Translations under genes and position numbers: made by a program
From: Ignavibacteriales bacterium
Lineage (GTDB): Bacteria; Bacteroidota; Ignavibacteria; UBA10030
Length of the DNA: 64,000 nucleotides
Direction of reading: 5' to 3'
Assembly (NCBI GenBank): GCA_026390575.1
Contig: JAPLFR010000016.1
Location: forward strand, 470,737 to 534,736
Shown: positions 1-10,003 of the stretch, one piece after another
Numbering within the stretch: the stretch's first letter is position 1
Layout of the letters: the number at the start of each line of letters is the position of its first letter
Notes under the pieces: model-generated
Told to the model about the DNA's origin: nothing
What the model saw: the letters and a program-made list of their open reading frames with translations, nothing else
Databases searched by the model: none

Positions 1-109
1 TTGAGACCTTTATCAACGACTATATTTAAACAAGAAAAATTATTTATTATTATTCCGCTGATGTTCAACTAGGTTTTTATATTCAGCATTAATCCCATAG
101 GTCCGTACT

Positions 110-1165
110 ATGATTGAAAAAACACTGTTTGGTACACTTACGGACGGCCGAGAAGTGAACCAATATACCTTGAAAAACAGCACTGGAATCTGTATTAAGA
201 TCATCAACTATGGAGCGATAGTCACTTCGATCATTGTGCCAGATCGGAATGGCAGGTTTGAGAATGTTATATTAAACTATGACTCCCTGCAAAGTTATGT
301 GAGTGATCACTGTTGTTTTGGTGCAATCGTCGGTCGCTATGGAAACCGTATTGCGAAAGGCCAATTTCAGTTGAATGGAAATCGTTTTCAGTTGACAATC
401 AACGATGGAAAGAACCACCTCCATGGAGGAATCGATGGATTTAATAAAAAACTTTGGACAGGGAAAATCGTTGAAGAGCGAAGTGAACCGTCTCTTGCGT
501 TAACATACATCAGTCCTGATAAAGAAGAGGGTTACCCCGGAACAGTTACTCTCACGGTTACGTATACACTCACAGAGAAAAATGAATTACGCATTGAGTA
601 CCGTGGAACAACTGATCAAACAACCATACTCAATCCAACGCATCATTCCTATTTTAATTTGTCCGGTTCTTGCAGAAATACGATACTCGATCACGCGCTC
701 AGCATCGAAGCTGATGCAATCACAATGGTGGACCATGGACTCATTCCAACTGGCGAATGCCTTGAGGTGAAGAATACACCAATGGATTTTCGCATTCCTA
801 CTGCTGTTGGGCTGCACATCAATGAGCGTGATCAGCAACTGCTGCTCGGAAACGGATATGATCACAATTGGGTTTTAAGAAACTACAACGGCAAGGTTCG
901 AAAAGTTGCGGAAGTTTATGAACAACGAAGCGGACGCTTATTATCTGTTTTCACGGATCAACCGGGGCTTCAATTTTATTCCGGGAATTTTCTGAAAGGA
1001 GCGGTAAGAGGAAAAGACGGTTTTATCTATGAAAACAGAACGGGGCTTTGTTTGGAAGCTCAATGCCCTCCTGATTCTCCAAACAGACCTGAATTCCCGT
1101 CTGTTGTTTTAAAAGCAAACGATATATATCATCAAACAACAATGTATCAATTCTCAACCAAATAA
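110..1165 (+). CDS. galM: Aldose 1-epimerase (mutarotase)
   Basis: Interconverts alpha and beta anomers of free aldoses such as glucose and galactose. The 351-residue length is normal for the GalM family. Visible family motifs are NHLHGG at about residues 102-107, the NPTHHSYFNLSG block with the catalytic His at about 178-179, GYDHNWVL in the C-terminal half, and LCLEAQ with the likely catalytic Glu at about 316. No signal peptide is seen, so it is probably cytoplasmic. Only 19 bp separate it from a sodium/sugar symporter gene, so the two are probably co-transcribed: uptake of a sugar followed by anomer equilibration. The 109 bp upstream is AT-rich with no operator I can name. Confidence 0.95.
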   Translation: MIEKTLFGTLTDGREVNQYTLKNSTGICIKIINYGAIVTSIIVPDRNGRFENVILNYDSLQSYVSDHCCFGAIVGRYGNRIAKGQFQLNGNRFQLTINDGKNHLHGGIDGFNKKLWTGKIVEERSEPSLALTYISPDKEEGYPGTVTLTVTYTLTEKNELRIEYRGTTDQTTILNPTHHSYFNLSGSCRNTILDHALSIEADAITMVDHGLIPTGECLEVKNTPMDFRIPTAVGLHINERDQQLLLGNGYDHNWVLRNYNGKVRKVAEVYEQRSGRLLSVFTDQPGLQFYSGNFLKGAVRGKDGFIYENRTGLCLEAQCPPDSPNRPEFPSVVLKANDIYHQTTMYQFSTK

Positions 1166-1184
1166 TGACAGGAAAGGAACGCGC

Positions 1185-2810
1185 ATGGAAATTCTTGGTT
1201 TCATCGATTGGGTTGTCGTTGGACTCTATTTTCTTCTTATCGGCGGTATATCGGTATGGTCGATCAGGCGAAAGAAAGATTCTCCAACTGATTATTTTTT
1301 AGCTAATCGCAATCTTGGTTGGTTTGTTATTGGCGCTTCTATTCTTGCATCCAATGTTGGTTCGGAACACATTGTAGGATTAGCCGGTACAGGAGCAAAA
1401 TCCGGATTAGCGATGGGACATTATGAACTCCATTCTTGGATTGTTCTCATGCTGGGATGGGTGTTTGTCCCTTTCTATATGCGAAGCCAGGTCTTTACCA
1501 TGCCGGAATTCTTGGAACGACGATATAACGAGAAGACTCGCTGGCTGCTCTCTATTGTACAAATGCTGAGTTATGTCATCGCAAAGGTTTCTGTGACCAT
1601 CTTCGCAGGTGCCGTTGTATTCGAATCGTTTTTGGGAGTAGATTTTTGGACTGGTGCCATAGTTCTCATTGTCATTACCGGAATTTATACAATCTTTGGC
1701 GGGCTTCATGCCGTTATGTACACAGAAGCCCTGCAAGCAATTATTCTTTTAGGCGGTTCAATCATTCTAACCATATCCGGCCTTATTCAAGTTGGCGGAT
1801 GGAACACTCTTGTGCACTCAGTAACATCCGATCATCTCAATATGTTTCGCCCGTTATCAGATCCGGATTTTCCATGGTTAGGAATTATCTTCGCTTCTCC
1901 CATTGTTGGTATCTGGTACTGGTGCACAGACCAGCACATTGTGCAGCGGTGCCTTGCAGGACGCGATGAACAACAAGCACGGAGAGGAACAATTTTTGCT
2001 GCATACTTAAAACTCCTTCCTTTTTTCATATTTTTGATTCCTGGATTAATAGCATACGCGTTAGTCAACAGCGGCAAAATTCAGCTTGCTGATTCCAACC
2101 AGGCATTTCCTACATTGGTAAAGACATTACTACCCGTAGGATTACGCGGCATTCTTGCCGGCGGTATTCTCGCAGCACTAATGAGCTCTCTCGCTTCAGT
2201 ATATAACGCTTGCTCAACATTATTCACACTGGATATTTATAAAAAAATTAAACCACAGACCACTGATAAAGAATTGGTCAAAGTAGGACGTATAACCACT
2301 GCTGCCGTCGTTGTTTTAGGAATGGTCTGGATTCCAATGATGAAAGGAATTTCCCCCGTTCTGTATCAATATCTACAGAGTGTTCAATCGTATCTTGCTC
2401 CGCCTATCGCAAGCGTTTTTCTCCTTGGCGTATTTTTCAAACGGATCAACGGTACAGGTGCTTTAACCACGATGGTTGTCGGATTCATCATCGGCCTTCT
2501 TCGTATCTTTCTTGAACTCATCAAAGATAATCTGAGCGGGTTCCTGTATGCATTTGCAACACTTAACTTTCTTTATTTCTGCATTTTCCTTTTCGTCTTT
2601 TCTGTATGTCTCTTGATTGTCGTAAGTCTGCTCACAGCAAAACCGTCTGACGTACAGTTGAACGGGCTAACGTATGCGACAACCGTTGCAGCGGATAAGG
2701 CAAAATCTCGCGCCAGCTGGAATATAACGGATCTTGTTCTCTCGTTGATTGTTCTCGTTTTCATCGTCGCTGTGTTTGTTTATTTCTCGCCGTTGGGTAT
2801 TGTACATTAA
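1185..2810 (+). CDS. Sodium:solute symporter (SSS family, SglT-like sugar transporter)
   Basis: Inner-membrane Na+-coupled transporter, predicted to import a monosaccharide such as glucose or galactose. The 541-residue protein is mostly hydrophobic, with roughly 13-14 membrane segments. The SSS signature is clear early in the protein: DYFLANRNLGWFVIG followed by ASNVGSEHIVGLAGTGA. A GGILAALMSS segment with the Ser pair typical of Na+ binding in this fold is at about residue 325. A good ribosome site (AGGAAAGGAA) precedes the ATG. It lies directly after galM, and a strong hairpin terminator follows, so galM and this gene form a two-gene unit. The exact sugar cannot be read from the sequence. 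Confidence 0.92.
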   Translation: MEILGFIDWVVVGLYFLLIGGISVWSIRRKKDSPTDYFLANRNLGWFVIGASILASNVGSEHIVGLAGTGAKSGLAMGHYELHSWIVLMLGWVFVPFYMRSQVFTMPEFLERRYNEKTRWLLSIVQMLSYVIAKVSVTIFAGAVVFESFLGVDFWTGAIVLIVITGIYTIFGGLHAVMYTEALQAIILLGGSIILTISGLIQVGGWNTLVHSVTSDHLNMFRPLSDPDFPWLGIIFASPIVGIWYWCTDQHIVQRCLAGRDEQQARRGTIFAAYLKLLPFFIFLIPGLIAYALVNSGKIQLADSNQAFPTLVKTLLPVGLRGILAGGILAALMSSLASVYNACSTLFTLDIYKKIKPQTTDKELVKVGRITTAAVVVLGMVWIPMMKGISPVLYQYLQSVQSYLAPPIASVFLLGVFFKRINGTGALTTMVVGFIIGLLRIFLELIKDNLSGFLYAFATLNFLYFCIFLFVFSVCLLIVVSLLTAKPSDVQLNGLTYATTVAADKAKSRASWNITDLVLSLIVLVFIVAVFVYFSPLGIVH

Positions 2811-2845
2811 ACTTCAGCAGGGTGTCCTGCATCATTCGTTTTTCG

Positions 2846-2884
2846 CCTCACTGAAGTTCGGGATACTTCAGTGAGGTATTTTTA
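2846..2884 (+). terminator. Rho-independent terminator after galM-symporter
   Basis: An 11-bp perfect stem, CCTCACTGAAG / CTTCAGTGAGG, with a 9-nt loop is followed by TATTTTTAT. It sits 35 bp after the symporter stop and ends the galM-symporter unit before the separate GH13 gene. Confidence 0.85.
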
Positions 2885-2985
2885 TCATTTCGCAATTCAT
2901 GAACGAAGATAATGAAAAACAATTTCACCAATATATTAAGCATCTTCTTTTCGCTAAACATTCCCTTTAGGAAAAGGAACATACT

Positions 2986-4692
2986 ATGATCAAGAGACTC
3001 GTCACTACAGGACTTTTTCTCTCCGTAGGTTTGTCACTTATGCTTGGACAAGCACGAGAGATAACCGGCAAGTGTACCATCCCTGATGGACCAGAATGGA
3101 TTCGCGATGCCGTATTCTATCAGATCTATCCCCAAACGTTCTACGATTCCAATGGAGATGGTATTGGCGATCTTATTGGTATCATTCAAAAATTGGATTA
3201 TGTCAAAAGTTTAGGTGTGAATGCCATTTGGCTCAATCCGTTCTTCGATTCGCCATTCAACGATGCCGGATATGATATTCGGGATTACTATAAAGTCGCA
3301 CCTCGATACGGCACCAACGAAGATGCAAAGCGCTTATTCGAAGAAGCGCATAAACGAGGAATGAAGGTGATCTTCGACTATGTCATCACTTATACTGCCA
3401 TAGATCATCCGTGGTTTGTTGAATCCTGTAAACAGAAGCCCAATAAATATACAAACTGGTATGTCTGGAATGATAATGTCTGGAAAATGGAAGAAGGTGA
3501 ATTTGCCAACAGGTTCATTCAGGGATACGGACAGCGGAACGGAAATTTCATGCGGAATTTTTATTGGTCACAGCCTGCATTGAATTTCGGCTTCGGTCAA
3601 CCTGATACAAATAAAAAATGGCAGATGCCAACGAACCATCCTGATGTTCTTGCAATGCGTGAAGAATTAAAAAGAATATTCTGCTATTGGATGGATTTGG
3701 GAGCTGACGGCATTCGCGCAGATATGGCGGGAGCTCTTGTCAAGGGAAACGATGTCAATGGCGACACAAAGAAATTCTGGAAAGAAATTCGCCAGATCGT
3801 TCAGAAAAAATATCCGCAGGCATTTATGGTATCAGAATGGTCATATCCAAAAGATGCTCTTGACGGATTATTTCACGCTGATTTCTTCCATTGGTTCGAC
3901 GGGTACAACGATTTAGCACAAAAAGAAAGCTGGCGTATTTTGAACGGCTACTCTGAAGGACACAGCTTTTTCGATAAGGAAGGCAAAGGGAATATTGCTT
4001 ATTTCCTATCGAAATACATGGAGCAATACAATGAAACAAAAACCAAGGGATATATTTTGCTGCCTCTTGGAAACCATGATAATGCCAGAATGAATGTGAA
4101 CCGAACGGATGATGAACTTGAAATGATTATGGCCTTTGGTATAACCATGCCAGGAATTCCCTTCATTTATTATGGTAATGAAATTGGTATGCGGGAATTA
4201 TATGACATGCCTCAAATAGAAGGGGCATATAAGCCGCGCGCCGGTGCGCGCACACCTATGCAGTGGACACCAGGAAAGAATCGAGGATTTTCTACTGCTG
4301 ATTTCTCCAAACTCTATCTACCAATAGATACGAGCAACGACGCACCAAATGTCGAGACAGAACAACAGGATCCGAATTCGTTACTGAGCCGCGTTAAGAA
4401 GCTGATTGAATTAAAGCATACCGAACCTGCATTAGCTGCTTTTGCTGAATTTGTTCCGCTCTATGCAAAAGAAAACACATATCCCCTTGTGTATGCTAGA
4501 GCCAATGGAAAAGATGAAATGTTGATTATTCTCAATCCTGCTGAAAAGACGGTAACTGCTGAGTTTCAAGTCAATATGCCTTACAAGAAACTGCAACTGT
4601 TAGCAGGAAAAGAAATTAAAGTGACAAAAAATGAGAAGACACTGAAAATTGAGGTACCTGGAATAATGTATGCAGTATATAAAGTACAATAA
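2986..4692 (+). CDS. Exported alpha-amylase family glycosidase (GH13)
   Basis: Predicted periplasmic or exported alpha-glucan/oligosaccharide hydrolase of 568 residues, with an N-terminal signal peptide (MIKRLVTTGLFLSVGLSLML, cleavage after about residue 22). The catalytic barrel is recognisable: FYQIYPQTFYDSNGDGIGDL at the start, nucleophile Asp at about 246 in GIRAD, acid/base Glu at about 284 in VSEW, and the third Asp at about 365 in GNHD. The family resembles oligo-1,6-glucosidase, trehalose-synthase or neopullulanase-type GH13 members. Conserved region I is odd: after Asp131 the usual Asn-His pair reads Thr-Tyr (DYVITYT), so a transition-state His is replaced. A small beta domain ends the protein. 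A good RBS (AAGGAAC) precedes the ATG. Substrate is not assignable. Confidence 0.9.
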   Translation: MIKRLVTTGLFLSVGLSLMLGQAREITGKCTIPDGPEWIRDAVFYQIYPQTFYDSNGDGIGDLIGIIQKLDYVKSLGVNAIWLNPFFDSPFNDAGYDIRDYYKVAPRYGTNEDAKRLFEEAHKRGMKVIFDYVITYTAIDHPWFVESCKQKPNKYTNWYVWNDNVWKMEEGEFANRFIQGYGQRNGNFMRNFYWSQPALNFGFGQPDTNKKWQMPTNHPDVLAMREELKRIFCYWMDLGADGIRADMAGALVKGNDVNGDTKKFWKEIRQIVQKKYPQAFMVSEWSYPKDALDGLFHADFFHWFDGYNDLAQKESWRILNGYSEGHSFFDKEGKGNIAYFLSKYMEQYNETKTKGYILLPLGNHDNARMNVNRTDDELEMIMAFGITMPGIPFIYYGNEIGMRELYDMPQIEGAYKPRAGARTPMQWTPGKNRGFSTADFSKLYLPIDTSNDAPNVETEQQDPNSLLSRVKKLIELKHTEPALAAFAEFVPLYAKENTYPLVYARANGKDEMLIILNPAEKTVTAEFQVNMPYKKLQLLAGKEIKVTKNEKTLKIEVPGIMYAVYKVQ

Positions 4693-4697
4693 ATGTG

Positions 4698-4733
4698 AAG
4701 GGGCAAGACCCGATCGGTTCTCGCCCCTTTTAC
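4698..4733. terminator. Shared terminator between convergent GH13 and GH94 genes
   Basis: Stem AAGGGGC / GCCCCTT with a further partly paired AGACC / GGTTCT inner section is followed by TTTT on the plus strand. It lies between the convergent GH13 gene (plus) and GH94 gene (minus) and could serve both, though the minus-strand T-tract is weaker. Confidence 0.7.
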
Positions 4734-4783
4734 AAACCCGCGGCGTAGCGTATTACATTTGACAAACTTATATTTTTCAATTC

Positions 4784-7174
4784 CTACATTTCAACAAGAA
4801 CTTCGTTGCTCTCCATCATTCTATCAGCAGGAATTAGATTCCCGTCAATAATTTCACCGTTCAATAGTATCTTTTTCACACCTTTTTGAATTCCATTTTT
4901 ATTTTTAATGACAATAGTAAAATTTTTATTCCGAAATCTTCGTGTAATCTTTACTTCCTTCCACTTCGAGGGAATGCATGGATCAATTCGTAATCCGGAA
5001 TAATCAGGTTGAATGCCAAGAATGTATTGCGCAGCTGTATAATAAGCCCAAGACGCCGTTCCACTCAACCACGGTAATCGAGAAGCACCATACCGCGGAC
5101 TGTGTTTGCTGTGGGTGAATTGACAATAGACATACGGTTCGGTTTCACGCAATTCCGCTTTTTTGTTGTAGGCGGAAGGCATAAATTTTCTATAATATTC
5201 ATACGCAATATTTCCTCTGCCGATCATCGCTTCAGCGGCAACAACCCAGCTCTGTGTATGCTGAAATATCGAAGCGTTTTCCTTCATGCCTTTATTAAAC
5301 AATCTTGCTTTGATGACATGCGGATCGGTTTTTTCGACAGGCGGATCGTTGAGCATCAGGCCATAATCAGTTGAGAGGCGCTTTCGTACGACATTCAATA
5401 ATTTCTCAGAATGTTCCTTGGCCGTATGACCGCTCATGACCGCCCATGGCTGCGGTTCAATAAAAATTGATGCTTCTTCATTATCCTTTGAACCAAATTT
5501 CAAACCATCAGCCCTATAGGCCCGCAAATACCATTCACCATCCCATGCATATTTTTTAAGATTTTCATCAAGAGTACTCAAATGATCCGCTGCCCATGTT
5601 GTTTCTTCCGGTTTATTCAGCATCGTCGTAATTTCCATGTACGTTTTTAACGCGTAGCGAAGTTGAAATGCGACGAACGTTGTTTCGCCATCTTGCCCCA
5701 GAGCTAAGCAATCATTCCAATCAGCCGAGAGGCCACACGGAAATCCATGCTTGCCTGAATGATCAAGATTGAATTGTATTGCACGGCGAAGATGCCCAAG
5801 TACTGTATCTTCTCCCTTATCGGCGTACGGAAGGACTTTAAGATAGAATGAAATATCTCCACTCTCTTTTACATATGCCGGGATAGTGTTAAAGAGCCAC
5901 ATACAATCGTCTGAGCGAAAGTCTTTTTCGTCAGGCGCTTTTTCCTTTCCAGGTGTGTGTGCAAATGGTTTTACGACAGGCATCGCGCCGCCGCTGAAGA
6001 CTTGTCCGGTGATCATGAGTTCAAGCCGCTCTTTCACTTCAACCGGTATCGAATGAAGAATGCCCAGCATATCCTGAACCGTATCACGATACCCGAGTCC
6101 GTCTCTTTCACCAGAGTACACTAAACTCGCCGCACGCGACCAGGCAAATGTCATTAAGTTGTTGTACGGATTCCATGTGTTGAACATACTATTGAATTCA
6201 CTATCCGGTGTCTCGGCGGTCATCCCTGCAATTCTTGCATGCCAGTATTCTTTCAGTTTTGTAAATTCCTCTCGGACTTTATCCGGATTTCCCATTTCTC
6301 GTACGGCTTGTTTTCCTTCAACACCGGCTGCACCGATACCCATAAGGACAACCAACTCTTTTGATTCTCCCGGTTTCAAATCGATGTCGACTTGCAACGT
6401 TCCACAGGCATTATCTCCAACCGCCTTTGAATTTTTGCATTTTCCTTTCTCAACAACGAGGGGATTCGCGTATGTACGATAGGGTCCGATAAATATTTCT
6501 CTATCAGTATCAAATCCTTTTACCTTCGCACCGGAAACTGCCAGAAACGTATGACGTCCTTGCCCATCGTCTTCGAATTTATCTGGCAGCGAAGGCATAA
6601 AGACATTGGTTCCATGATCGATGATATTTCCAACGACATCCATTTTCATGATGTACTGTGAATATTGAAGATTGTTCATGTCCTGAGAAAGATTCCAATT
6701 ATTTGCATACTCGACAAATGTAAAGACACTCAATCTTCTTTTTTTCTTCCCCGTGTTTTTCACTTTCAATAGCCAGCATTCGTACATTTTGCCAAGCGGA
6801 ACAAAGTACACTGTTTCCGTTTTAATGGAAGAATAGTCAGATGAAATTTTTGTGTACGCAGAGCCATGACGGCATTCTGATTTATATTGCTTGAGAGATT
6901 TTCCAACGGGCTGCCACGATGCAGACCAATAGTCTTTGCTGTCTTTGTCTCGTACGTAGAGATATCGTCCCGGCTGGTCCATAGGAATGACATTGAAGCG
7001 GAGACGAGTAAAGCGGCCCTGGGCAGCAGATTTCACAAAGCTATATCCACCTGCATTGTTGGTAATGATCGCACCGTATTCGGTTGATCCTAAATAATTA
7101 CTCCACGATTTTGGTGTATCAGGCCGTGTAATGACGTACTCTTTATTTTTGTCATCAAAATATCCGAACTGCAT
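4784..7174 (-). CDS. GH94 glycoside phosphorylase (cellobiose phosphorylase type)
   Basis: Cytoplasmic enzyme that splits a beta-glucoside such as cellobiose with inorganic phosphate, giving glucose 1-phosphate and a sugar. Its 796 residues match the usual cellobiose phosphorylase length. Family landmarks are YWSASWQPV near residue 80, SAARLVYSGER-like and GYRDTVQDMLG segments in the middle, the catalytic Asp at about 488 in SADWNDCLALG, and LPWLSGTASWAYY in the C-terminal third. A strong RBS (AAGGAG) precedes the ATG. It is the last gene of a minus-strand set (aldo/keto reductase, GPH transporter, GH94) with a 36-bp gap to the transporter, which suggests import of the disaccharide followed by phosphorolysis. 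Cellobiose is the most likely substrate, but laminaribiose or chitobiose phosphorylases share the fold. Confidence 0.92.
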   Translation of the reverse strand: MQFGYFDDKNKEYVITRPDTPKSWSNYLGSTEYGAIITNNAGGYSFVKSAAQGRFTRLRFNVIPMDQPGRYLYVRDKDSKDYWSASWQPVGKSLKQYKSECRHGSAYTKISSDYSSIKTETVYFVPLGKMYECWLLKVKNTGKKKRRLSVFTFVEYANNWNLSQDMNNLQYSQYIMKMDVVGNIIDHGTNVFMPSLPDKFEDDGQGRHTFLAVSGAKVKGFDTDREIFIGPYRTYANPLVVEKGKCKNSKAVGDNACGTLQVDIDLKPGESKELVVLMGIGAAGVEGKQAVREMGNPDKVREEFTKLKEYWHARIAGMTAETPDSEFNSMFNTWNPYNNLMTFAWSRAASLVYSGERDGLGYRDTVQDMLGILHSIPVEVKERLELMITGQVFSGGAMPVVKPFAHTPGKEKAPDEKDFRSDDCMWLFNTIPAYVKESGDISFYLKVLPYADKGEDTVLGHLRRAIQFNLDHSGKHGFPCGLSADWNDCLALGQDGETTFVAFQLRYALKTYMEITTMLNKPEETTWAADHLSTLDENLKKYAWDGEWYLRAYRADGLKFGSKDNEEASIFIEPQPWAVMSGHTAKEHSEKLLNVVRKRLSTDYGLMLNDPPVEKTDPHVIKARLFNKGMKENASIFQHTQSWVVAAEAMIGRGNIAYEYYRKFMPSAYNKKAELRETEPYVYCQFTHSKHSPRYGASRLPWLSGTASWAYYTAAQYILGIQPDYSGLRIDPCIPSKWKEVKITRRFRNKNFTIVIKNKNGIQKGVKKILLNGEIIDGNLIPADRMMESNEVLVEM

Positions 7175-7210
7175 TGTTACCTTCTCCTTTTAAAATTTTG
7201 AACGGATGTA

Positions 7211-8710
7211 TTACACGGTTGTTGGTTCTGCCTCGCTCGCTTTCCGTCTTACATCCAGTTCTTCTTTCACTTTTTTCATTGTCGTTTCATCTAATTTGTA
7301 AAAGAATGCCAAGATAAGGAGAGCGGCCGTTCCCACTGCAACCGGTATGATACTCATCATATCCCTCAACCCATGTTTCACATCTATGTTTTGTAGAGCA
7401 TTGGCGACAAAACCAGTTTGATCCAGAATAAAAGCAGCGACCATACTACCTATCGCCCAGCCAATCTTGTTGGACATAATGGATGCAGAGAAGACAAGGC
7501 CCGTGGCTCTTCTTCCAGTTTTCCATTCGGAATAGTCAGCAGTATCGGCATAGAGGACCCACAACAATGCGGAAATAGGTCCGCCCGTAATCGATCCAAA
7601 AAATTGGAGAACCAGTATCAAGAGAACGTTCTCTGGTTGGATGAAATAAAACGATCCGGTAAAGATTAATGCTGCAATGAAAAGAATTATAACGCTTCCT
7701 TTTCTGCCTAAATTTTTTGCAACCCATGGAACAATAAGAACGCCGACGAGCGATAATCCCTGGCCTAATGTATTAAACACTGATGTCAGCACTTCAAAGC
7801 CGAATTTGTGCGTCACATCCAACAGCACGATCTGTTCCTTTCCTAAAATTCCATTGATAGGATTGAGAAGGAACTGGATAAAGAAATTCGATATATGCGC
7901 CAGCAAGGGGCTTGCCTGTTCACCGATATAATATTTAAAATAATGCGTTGTGACACTTAACCGGATACAAACAAAGAGGATAAAAAGAATTGTTACGATG
8001 AATAACATCATCCAGGGAAAATTCTTCGATAAATCTTTTAAATCATCCTTCACGGAGGTTCGTTCTTTTGCAATGGGTTGAACACGTTCGCGTGTTGAAA
8101 GGAACGTAATCATAAAGAACAAAATTGCTGCAACTCCATACAACCCCATGGTCATTTGCCAGCCTTTTGCTGCATCGCCTTGTCCGAAATACGATGCTAA
8201 GGGAAGGACCGTGGCGGAGACAATAATACCGCCTAAATATGCTCCCGTAAATTTAAACGATGACGCGCTCGTTCGTTCGACCGGATCACCGCTAATAACA
8301 CCTAACAATGCTGTGTAAGGAATATTGATTGCCGAATAGAGAAACATAAAAAGGATAAACGTACAGTACGCATAGACAAGTTTTCCTACATCACTGAATT
8401 GAGGTGTAGAAAATGCTAAGACAGCAGCAATCGCCAATGGAACTGCTCCAAATAAAATATATGGCCGGAATTTTCCCCATCGGCTTTTCGTACGATCCGC
8501 GGTCATTCCGATCACCACATCAAAAAAAGCATCGAGGATTCTTGAAATAAAAAACATGATGCCGGCAGCTTTTCCAGTCAGGCCAAAAATGTCAGTATAA
8601 AAGAAAAGGAGCTGCGACATAATCGTTGCCCAAAAAAGGCACGAAGCTAAATCACCAAATCCATATCCAATCTTTTCTTTGAATGTAAGTTTTTGAGAGA
8701 CAGTTACCAT
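7211..8710 (-). CDS. GPH-family sugar:cation symporter (MFS)
   Basis: Inner-membrane importer of glycosides, pentosides or hexuronides, 499 residues with about 12 membrane segments. The family signature near the N terminus is clear: EKIGYGFGDLAS, then FFISRILDAFFDVVIG and ADRTKSRWGKFRPY. A second conserved block, DTADYSEWKTGRRATGLVFS, opens the C-terminal half. An unusually long central region (about residues 250-320) carries an extra hydrophilic loop (PINGILGKEQIVLLDVTHKF). The RBS AGGAG is well placed. It sits between an aldo/keto reductase gene and the GH94 phosphorylase gene, so import of a beta-linked disaccharide is the natural prediction. Confidence 0.92.
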   Translation of the reverse strand: MVTVSQKLTFKEKIGYGFGDLASCLFWATIMSQLLFFYTDIFGLTGKAAGIMFFISRILDAFFDVVIGMTADRTKSRWGKFRPYILFGAVPLAIAAVLAFSTPQFSDVGKLVYAYCTFILFMFLYSAINIPYTALLGVISGDPVERTSASSFKFTGAYLGGIIVSATVLPLASYFGQGDAAKGWQMTMGLYGVAAILFFMITFLSTRERVQPIAKERTSVKDDLKDLSKNFPWMMLFIVTILFILFVCIRLSVTTHYFKYYIGEQASPLLAHISNFFIQFLLNPINGILGKEQIVLLDVTHKFGFEVLTSVFNTLGQGLSLVGVLIVPWVAKNLGRKGSVIILFIAALIFTGSFYFIQPENVLLILVLQFFGSITGGPISALLWVLYADTADYSEWKTGRRATGLVFSASIMSNKIGWAIGSMVAAFILDQTGFVANALQNIDVKHGLRDMMSIIPVAVGTAALLILAFFYKLDETTMKKVKEELDVRRKASEAEPTTV

Positions 8711-8802
8711 TGAAATCTCCTGTTGTGATTGTGTCGATAAAATACGTTCTCGGAATAGGTCAAGCGCAAGCTTTACTACACACTGGCAGTATCGGGCAGG
8801 TT

Positions 8803-9831
8803 TTAGAGCTTCGGCATTCCCTGCCGATTCTCCTCTGTACCTGCTAAGACAACTTCAATCTCTTTTAATTCTTCCTTCGAAAAAGAGAGATGCTGCAAAG
8901 TACCAACTGCATCTTCGATCTGAGATACACGGCTGGCTCCGATAACAACAGATGTCATTTCCGGATGGCGAAGAACCCACGCGAGCGCCATTTGCGCCAT
9001 GGTTTGCCCCCTCCGAATAGCGATGGTATTCAGTGTACGTACTTTCAAAATTTTTTCATTTTCGACTTCTTCTCTTTTTAAGAAACCATGCGGCTTTGCT
9101 GCACGAGAATCGACGGGAATGCCGTCCAAATATCTATTAGTGAGCAATCCCTGCGCCAGCGGTGAAAATGCAATACAGCCGATTCCTTCTTTCTTAAGAG
9201 TGTGCAATAAACCATTTTCCACCCACCGATTGAACATACTATACTTTGCTTGATGGATAAGACACGGCGTTCCAAGGGATTTTAATATCTTTGCTGCCTT
9301 GGCGGTAAGTTCCGGTGGATAATTCGAGATTCCAGCATAGAGCGCTTTACCGCTGCGGACGATCTGATCGAGAGCCTGCATCGTTTCTTCCAATGGAGTT
9401 TCAGGATCCGGCCGGTGATGATAAAAGATATCTACATAATTTATTCCCATGCGATGTAAGCTTTGATCCAAACTTGCGATTAAATATTTCCGTGATCCCC
9501 ATTCTCCATACGGGCCAGGCCACATGAGATAACCGGCTTTTGTTGATATAATCAATTCGTCTCTATACAATGAAAGATCTTTCTTCAAAATCTTTCCGAA
9601 GTTTTCTTCTGCAGATCCGGGAGAAGGACCATAATTATTTGCTAGATCAAAATGAGTTATCCCCAAATCAAAAGCACATCGAATCATTGCTCGGGCAGTA
9701 CCAATACTGTCAACACTTCCGAAGTTGTGCCACAATCCCAGAGAAATGGCCGGTAACTTTAGCCCGCTTCGACCGCATCGGGTATACTTCATTTCATCAT
9801 ATCTCTTTATCTCTGGAGCATAGATCATCAT
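8803..9831 (-). CDS. Aldo/keto reductase (YghZ-like)
   Basis: NADPH-dependent oxidoreductase of the aldo/keto reductase superfamily, 342 residues. The catalytic tetrad is visible: Asp and Tyr in DLANNYG, Lys in ISTKAGY and His in IFYHHRPD. The MWPGPYGEWGSRKY block resembles the YghZ/L-glyceraldehyde 3-phosphate reductase and Kv-beta-like subgroup. Two ATGs start the frame, and a third (MKYTRCG, residue 14) is where homologues usually begin; AGGTG lies upstream of the first. It is the first gene of the minus-strand group with the GPH transporter and GH94 enzyme, 92 bp before the transporter. It may reduce a sugar aldehyde, but the substrate is open. Confidence 0.9.
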   Translation of the reverse strand: MMIYAPEIKRYDEMKYTRCGRSGLKLPAISLGLWHNFGSVDSIGTARAMIRCAFDLGITHFDLANNYGPSPGSAEENFGKILKKDLSLYRDELIISTKAGYLMWPGPYGEWGSRKYLIASLDQSLHRMGINYVDIFYHHRPDPETPLEETMQALDQIVRSGKALYAGISNYPPELTAKAAKILKSLGTPCLIHQAKYSMFNRWVENGLLHTLKKEGIGCIAFSPLAQGLLTNRYLDGIPVDSRAAKPHGFLKREEVENEKILKVRTLNTIAIRRGQTMAQMALAWVLRHPEMTSVVIGASRVSQIEDAVGTLQHLSFSKEELKEIEVVLAGTEENRQGMPKL

Positions 9832-10003
9832 ATTACACCTGTTTTATGATTCCTGGTTCAATTGAAAAATTCATTGTCAATTTAAGAATCATTATTCCAA
9901 AATACATGGCTGCAGAAAAGATTGTTGCGACTGAATCTGCATGCTGACAGAATCTCATCCACAAAATATTCGGTTTATTCAAGAATACGAGCTGAAAAAG
10001 TCG

